Made by a program: the position numbers and the translations under genes. A stretch of DNA of 64,000 nucleotides from Natronoarchaeum mannanilyticum (GTDB lineage: Archaea > Halobacteriota > Halobacteria > Halobacteriales > Natronoarchaeaceae). Positions within the stretch are counted from its first letter, which is position 1. Every line of letters starts with the position of its first letter. The notes under the pieces were generated by a model. The model was not told the origin of the DNA and did no database searches. It was given only the letters and a program-made list of their open reading frames with translations. The stretch spans positions 372,001 to 436,000 of the forward strand of contig NZ_BAAADV010000001.1 of assembly GCF_039522665.1 (NCBI RefSeq). Reading direction: 5' to 3'. Positions 60,066 through 64,000 of the stretch are shown here, in pieces.

Positions 60066-61454
60066 GTGGCATACGATCGCTCCCGACTGGAGTCCGACCT
60101 CCGCGCGCTGGAGGGGGTTCCGGTGTTCGTCGCCTACAACGCGAACGTCGACGCCGTCGTCCGCGTCGACGCCGAGCTGGAATCGGCGCTCGATCGACCG
60201 GCGGCGCCCGGAGAGCGTGCCCCGCCGAGCCCGCTGACCTCGAAGCGAGACCTCGCCGCGGCGATCACCCACGCGATGGCGACCGGGCGAGGGGACGAGA
60301 TCGCGCTGACCGACGAGTTCGCCGCCGCGCTCGAATCCGACCTCGAGCCCGACGCCCAGCAGATGGGCGGACAGACCGGGATCATAACTAACCTCGTCTC
60401 CGCGCTGGGGGCGGCACCGATCGCGTACACGTACCTGCTGTCGGACAGGCAGCTATCGATGTTCGACCATCCCGAAGCGGTGCGGTACCCGGTCGTCGAG
60501 AACGGACAGGTGACGTTCGTCCCCCTTCGCGAGGCCCCCGCCGCCGATCGGACGAAGATCAACTGGGTGTTCGAGTTCGGCAGCGGCGACGAACTCTTCG
60601 GCGTGCCCGCGGCCGAGGATACCCGGTTCATCGCCGCGTCGAGACCGGCGGAGTTCGACCTGACGACCGGCGCCCTCGACGTGCACGTCGATCAGATCGG
60701 CGAGGTGGTCGAGGGGGCGCTGCTGGCCGGCTACCACAACCTCACCCCGGATCACGTCGACGACGGCTACGCGGAGCGGCTTCGTCACGCGCGCGACGTC
60801 ATCCGCCGATTCCGCTCCGGTGGCGATCCGAAAGTGCACATCGAGTGCGCGGTGACCCACGACGAGGACCTCAGAGAAGCCATCTACGAGTTGATCCTCC
60901 CGGAAGCGAACGTCCTCGGTGCGGACCCCCACGAACTCGCCTTTCTGCACGACGACGCCGAAATCGAAGCTGTGGACGACGAACCCACGGACGACACTCC
61001 GTTCGAGGTAGACGAGATCCTCACCCACTACCGGATGCTCTCGGCGCTCCGGGAGGACCTCGGCATCGAGTGCATACGGTTACACGCGATGGAGTATCAC
61101 CTCGCGGTGATAGACTCGTATCTCCCCCCGGAAGCAGTCCTGCGAGGGATGAAATTCGCCGCTGTCAACGCCGCAACCAAGGCCGCCCGGGGCGACATCA
61201 CAGCACCCGACGATCTCGAGACGGGGGTGGCGTACGACCCGTCGACGGGCGGGCAAGAGGCGATCGAACACCTCGCTGATTACGTCGACGAGACGGCGGA
61301 GGACGGCACGCTCTGCACGCCGACAGTCGTCGCCTGTCCCAACCGCGTCGTCGAGCAGCCGGCGGGAACTGTCGGCATCGGCGACGTCGTTTCGTCGTCG
61401 AGTTTCGCTCTCGAACTGGTTGCCGCCGAGGATCACCGCGGGGAGAAGTCGTAA
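60066..61454 (+). CDS. ADP-dependent glucokinase/phosphofructokinase
   Basis: Ribokinase-fold sugar kinase using ADP instead of ATP, 462 residues. Blocks: VFVAYNANVDAVV (sugar site), QMGGQTGIITNLVSALG, LAGYHNL, and GIGD-VVSSSSF with catalytic-base Asp440. It could phosphorylate glucose or fructose 6-phosphate; the two activities cannot be separated by eye. Haloarchaea mostly use the semi-phosphorylative Entner-Doudoroff path, so this gene likely serves glucose from trehalose or glycogen. Start GTG 60066. Confidence 0.9.
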   Translation: MAYDRSRLESDLRALEGVPVFVAYNANVDAVVRVDAELESALDRPAAPGERAPPSPLTSKRDLAAAITHAMATGRGDEIALTDEFAAALESDLEPDAQQMGGQTGIITNLVSALGAAPIAYTYLLSDRQLSMFDHPEAVRYPVVENGQVTFVPLREAPAADRTKINWVFEFGSGDELFGVPAAEDTRFIAASRPAEFDLTTGALDVHVDQIGEVVEGALLAGYHNLTPDHVDDGYAERLRHARDVIRRFRSGGDPKVHIECAVTHDEDLREAIYELILPEANVLGADPHELAFLHDDAEIEAVDDEPTDDTPFEVDEILTHYRMLSALREDLGIECIRLHAMEYHLAVIDSYLPPEAVLRGMKFAAVNAATKAARGDITAPDDLETGVAYDPSTGGQEAIEHLADYVDETAEDGTLCTPTVVACPNRVVEQPAGTVGIGDVVSSSSFALELVAAEDHRGEKS

Positions 61455-61627
61455 GGCGGGGGTCCGTTGTTCTTCGCGTTCGACCAGGGAGGGGTCGGTA
61501 GTTGTTCGATCCAGTTCGACGAGCGGAGCTCCGGACATCGCCGCGTCTCTATGCTCAACCGACGGGCGACGTTCCGATTCCCGACCGCCCCCGTATCGTT
61601 TTCTTACGTTCCGACGTACCTCCGGGT

Positions 61628-61906
61628 ATGGGAGAGCTCGAAACTGAAGAACGGAAAACGCGAGCAGAGATCGCCACGTACCTTCGAGAGTTCGCCGATC
61701 AACTTGATAACGACGGGGACGTGACGCTCGCTCTCGGGGGGAAGAGAGTGAAGCTGACTCCAGTAGAGCCCGTGACCTTCAAACTCGAAGGTGAATCAGA
61801 CTGGTCCGAGGGTGAGACGGAGGCGAAACAGAGTATCGAGTTCGAGCTGGTGTGGTGGCGAGACGCTGCTACCGCCGAGGAAGGCGCGCTCGACGTCGAA
61901 AGGTAA
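61628..61906 (+). CDS. Amphi-Trp domain protein
   Basis: A 92-residue protein of the small amphi-Trp family: RAEIATYLREFADQLDNDG, VTLALGGKRVKLTPVEPVTFKLEGE and a final FELVWWR Trp pair. The molecular role is unknown. ATG 61628 with a TTTTCTTAC stretch at about 61599-61607 as a possible TATA box. Confidence 0.82.
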   Translation: MGELETEERKTRAEIATYLREFADQLDNDGDVTLALGGKRVKLTPVEPVTFKLEGESDWSEGETEAKQSIEFELVWWRDAATAEEGALDVER

Positions 61907-62006
61907 ACTCGTCGAACGTCATCGGTATCGGACGGTCGGAAGCACGCTCCGTGCAATCATAACCTCCCCCGTCGGCGATCGAAACGGCAGTGGTAGCCCT
62001 CCGCAT

Positions 62007-62593
62007 TCAGGACCGGAGTGCAGCGTCGAAGATACCCGCGGTCTGGCCGGTACCGACGAGTGCGAGGCCCGCGAGCATCCCTGGATCAGACGCGACCGCG
62101 AAACCCACCCGTACAGCGCGACGCCGACGAGGCATCCGATGGTTCCGGCCGCGTAGACCTAGCTCCCGTCGGCGACTCTGCGGCCGGTCTCGACGAACCC
62201 GACGGCCGGAAGCAGCATCCAGCCGACCAGCGCGATCGCCAGAAGTATCTCGCTGCGCGGATCGAGCAGGAAGCCGACGACGCCGCACAGCGTCACGAGC
62301 GTCCCGACGGCGATGATGCGCCACCAGACGAGCAGCGTCCCGGATCGCATGTCGGCGCGGCCGGTCGCGGCGAAGCCCGCGAGCAGGACGCTCATCACGA
62401 CGAGCGCGACGAAGATCGTCCGATCCGCGACGGCGTCGACCTGGGCAGCCGCGACGAACGTCCACGCCATCGGCACCAGCAGCGGCGGTCCGAGTTCGCG
62501 AGCGCGACGGAACATGGCCGATCGTTCGGCCGCCGGACAAAATTCGGTGCCGGTTCGAACCAGTGTTTCGGGGTACGCGTCCGCGAACTGCAA
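62007..62593 (-). pseudogene. Disrupted multi-helix membrane protein gene
   Basis: From the start near 62593 (or ATG 62515) the frame codes four to five helices (WTFVAAAQVDAVADRTIFVALV and on) until TAG at 62159-62161 after RRVADGS. The same frame continues without another stop as VYAAGTIGCLVGVALYGWV, another helix. Then coding quality shifts to a second frame, FAVASDPGMLAGLALVGTG and QTAGIFDAALRS, ending at 62007. So the original gene has an in-frame stop and a frameshift. Family unknown to me. Confidence 0.55.
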
Positions 62594-62631
62594 CGGTGCG
62601 TTTTTCCGACCATTCTCCTACTCTACGGTAG

Positions 62632-63603
62632 ATGGAGTACACCACACTCGGGTCGACGGGGATGGAGGTCTCGAAGATCTGTCTCGGCTGCATGAGCTTC
62701 GGCAGCCAGGACGACTGGATGCTGGACGCCGAGGAAGGGCGCGAACTCGTCGAGCGGGCGATCGAACTGGGGGTCAACTTCTTCGATACGGCCAACGCCT
62801 ACTCGGCGGGCGAGAGCGAGGAGATCCTCGGCGACGTGCTCGCGGAGTACGACCGCGACGAGCAGGTCGTCGCGACCAAGGTCCGGTTCGCCGGCGCGAC
62901 CGAGCACCGCAACGCGACGGGGCTCTCGCGCAAGACCATCGAGCAGGAACTCGAACACTCGCTCGATCGCCTCGGGATGGACACGGTGGACCTCTACCAG
63001 ATCCACCGGTGGGACTACGACACGCCGATCGAGACGACGCTCCGGGCGCTCGACGACGCCGTCCGTCGAGGAGACGTCCGGCACATCGGCGCCTCGTCGA
63101 TGTGGGCCCACCAGTTCCAGCGGGCGCTCGATATCTCGAAACGCGAGGGGCTGGCGCGGTTCGAGACGATGCAGAATCTGTACCACCTGACCTACCGCGA
63201 GGAAGAACGCGAGATGTACCCCATCTGCGACCGGGAGAACGTCGGCGTCATGCCGTGGTCGCCGCTGGGCGCGGGCTACCTGACGCGCCCGCACGACGAG
63301 TTCACCGAGACCGCCCGCGGCGAGCACGAACTCGACTACGGGACGCCGTACCACGAGGGGCCCGCCAGCGAGGAGATCAACGGCCGCGTCGAGGAGCTCG
63401 CCGACGAAAAGGGCGTCTCGATGGCCCAGATCGCGCTGGCGTGGCACTTCCAGAACGACAACGTCGACGCGCCGATCGTCGGGACCTCGAGCGTCGAACA
63501 TCTCGAAGCCGCCGTCGAGGCGCTCGGTATCGACCTCTCGGACTCGGACGTGGAGTATCTCGAAGAGCCGTATCATCCCGTACCAGTTTTCGGTCACGAG
63601 TAG
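62632..63603 (+). CDS. Aldo/keto reductase
   Basis: TIM-barrel NADPH-dependent oxidoreductase of 323 residues. The catalytic tetrad is visible: Asp in FFDTANAYSAGESEEILG (with Tyr), Lys in VVATKVRF and His in YQIHRWDYDTPIE. The cofactor end is VGTSSVEHLEAAVEALGI. The subgroup is like bacterial AKR11/IolS or YajO-type proteins. ATG 62632. Substrate unknown. Confidence 0.93.
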   Translation: MEYTTLGSTGMEVSKICLGCMSFGSQDDWMLDAEEGRELVERAIELGVNFFDTANAYSAGESEEILGDVLAEYDRDEQVVATKVRFAGATEHRNATGLSRKTIEQELEHSLDRLGMDTVDLYQIHRWDYDTPIETTLRALDDAVRRGDVRHIGASSMWAHQFQRALDISKREGLARFETMQNLYHLTYREEEREMYPICDRENVGVMPWSPLGAGYLTRPHDEFTETARGEHELDYGTPYHEGPASEEINGRVEELADEKGVSMAQIALAWHFQNDNVDAPIVGTSSVEHLEAAVEALGIDLSDSDVEYLEEPYHPVPVFGHE

Positions 63604-63681
63604 CGATCCCGGCACGATGGGGAGTTCTCAAACCGGTCCAAATCCAAACTATTCTAACGATCCGCGGAGGTAGACTGTCGC

Positions 63682-64000
63682 ATGTCCCTCCTGAGGATCC
63701 TGGCGACGGCGATTCTGCCGGTCGTCGCGATCGCGACGGCCGGGTTCGCGCTGGGCCGGTCGAAGGGCACCGATCCGGACGCGCTCAACACGATCACCGT
63801 CTACGTGCTCGCGCCCGCGCTGGTGGTCCACAGCCTCGCGACGTCGTCGCTGGCCGGGTCGACGATCGTGGACGTCGTGCTGGTGGTCGTCCTGTTCACC
63901 GCGGCGATGATCGCGCTCGCGGAGAGCGTCGCCCGCTCGACCGGCCACTCGGAGCCGCTGCTGGGCGCGTTCGTCCTCGCCACGGCCTTTCCGAACACCG
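63682..64000 (+). CDS. AEC-family transporter (3' part beyond the window edge)
   Basis: Start of an auxin-efflux-carrier-type permease. The 106 visible codons hold three helices: LLRILATAILPVVAIATAGFALG, ITVYVLAPALVVHSLATSSLAG (the conserved N-x-(V)-x-APAL block) and VVLVVVLFTAAMIALAESVA. ATG 63682 is preceded by GGAGGTAGA-like sequence at 63666, 15 bases away. Truncated by the window. Confidence 0.8.
   Translation, partial: MSLLRILATAILPVVAIATAGFALGRSKGTDPDALNTITVYVLAPALVVHSLATSSLAGSTIVDVVLVVVLFTAAMIALAESVARSTGHSEPLLGAFVLATAFPNT

Overview
The window is a GC-rich archaeal chromosome segment from a halophile of class Halobacteria. The evidence is an acidic (Asp/Glu-rich) proteome, many probably leaderless genes with a TATA box 22-35 bases before the start codon, a form III RuBisCO, a Tat-exported halocyanin-type blue copper protein, KaiC-like ATPases and a tRNA-Ser gene without an encoded CCA. 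I cannot place the genus. I recognise no transposase, phage gene or CRISPR array. Most long extra reading frames are GC-rich shadows of real genes.

Layout. 0-4 kb: a truncated UbiA prenyltransferase, diverging from an ABC exporter operon (permease, ATPase, six-helix membrane protein, winged-helix regulator), then a DUF192 gene. 4-12.5 kb: a 2-isopropylmalate/citramalate synthase, two tandem GNAT paralogues, a polysaccharide deacetylase, tRNA-Ser with a highly structured 3' flank, MoxR, another GNAT and form III RuBisCO. 12.5-18 kb: a cytochrome oxidase subunit I without its partner subunits, the dihydroxyacetone kinase operon dhaKLM and an enolase-superfamily protein. 18-21.8 kb: a double-domain KaiC-like ATPase with a histidine kinase, and a SprT-like metallopeptidase. 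21.9-29 kb: a complete Mrp Na+/H+ antiporter operon (A to G), coupled by overlapping stop/start codons and strong Shine-Dalgarno sites, ending in an RNA-ligase-like gene.

29-40 kb: a divergent prenyl-synthase-like protein, a MATE exporter with its TetR regulator, a second TetR, a zinc-ribbon membrane protein with a palindromic operator, an epimerase, a secreted protein with 24 consecutive glutamines, and an operon of GH15 glucosidase/trehalase, SPW-VKOR membrane protein and SDR. 40-48 kb holds metal, redox and sulfur functions: a Met-rich SHOCT protein, a DUF411 relic, DoxX, a DtxR-type regulator, a CopD-like protein with a TusA-like protein, DUF2249, a peroxiredoxin and a halocyanin. 46-61.5 kb is a stress and energy island with UspA proteins, three PPOX flavoproteins, a P-type cation ATPase, CBS proteins (one fused to a MaoC hydratase), an SDR, a sulfatase, a TreT-type trehalose synthase and an ADP-dependent sugar kinase. 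The right edge has a decayed membrane-protein gene, an aldo/keto reductase and a truncated AEC transporter.

The most interesting signals are a recurrent palindrome (consensus CGAAYATRTTCG) 39-52 bases before several redox-gene starts; the polyQ surface protein, whose tract grew by duplication of a 24-base unit; the CBS-MaoC fusion inside a cluster resembling actinobacterial dormancy regulons; a KaiC-like protein with its phosphosite pair changed to Ser-Tyr; the structured tRNA-Ser flank carrying two extra copies of the T-arm sequence; and several decaying genes in the stress/metal region.
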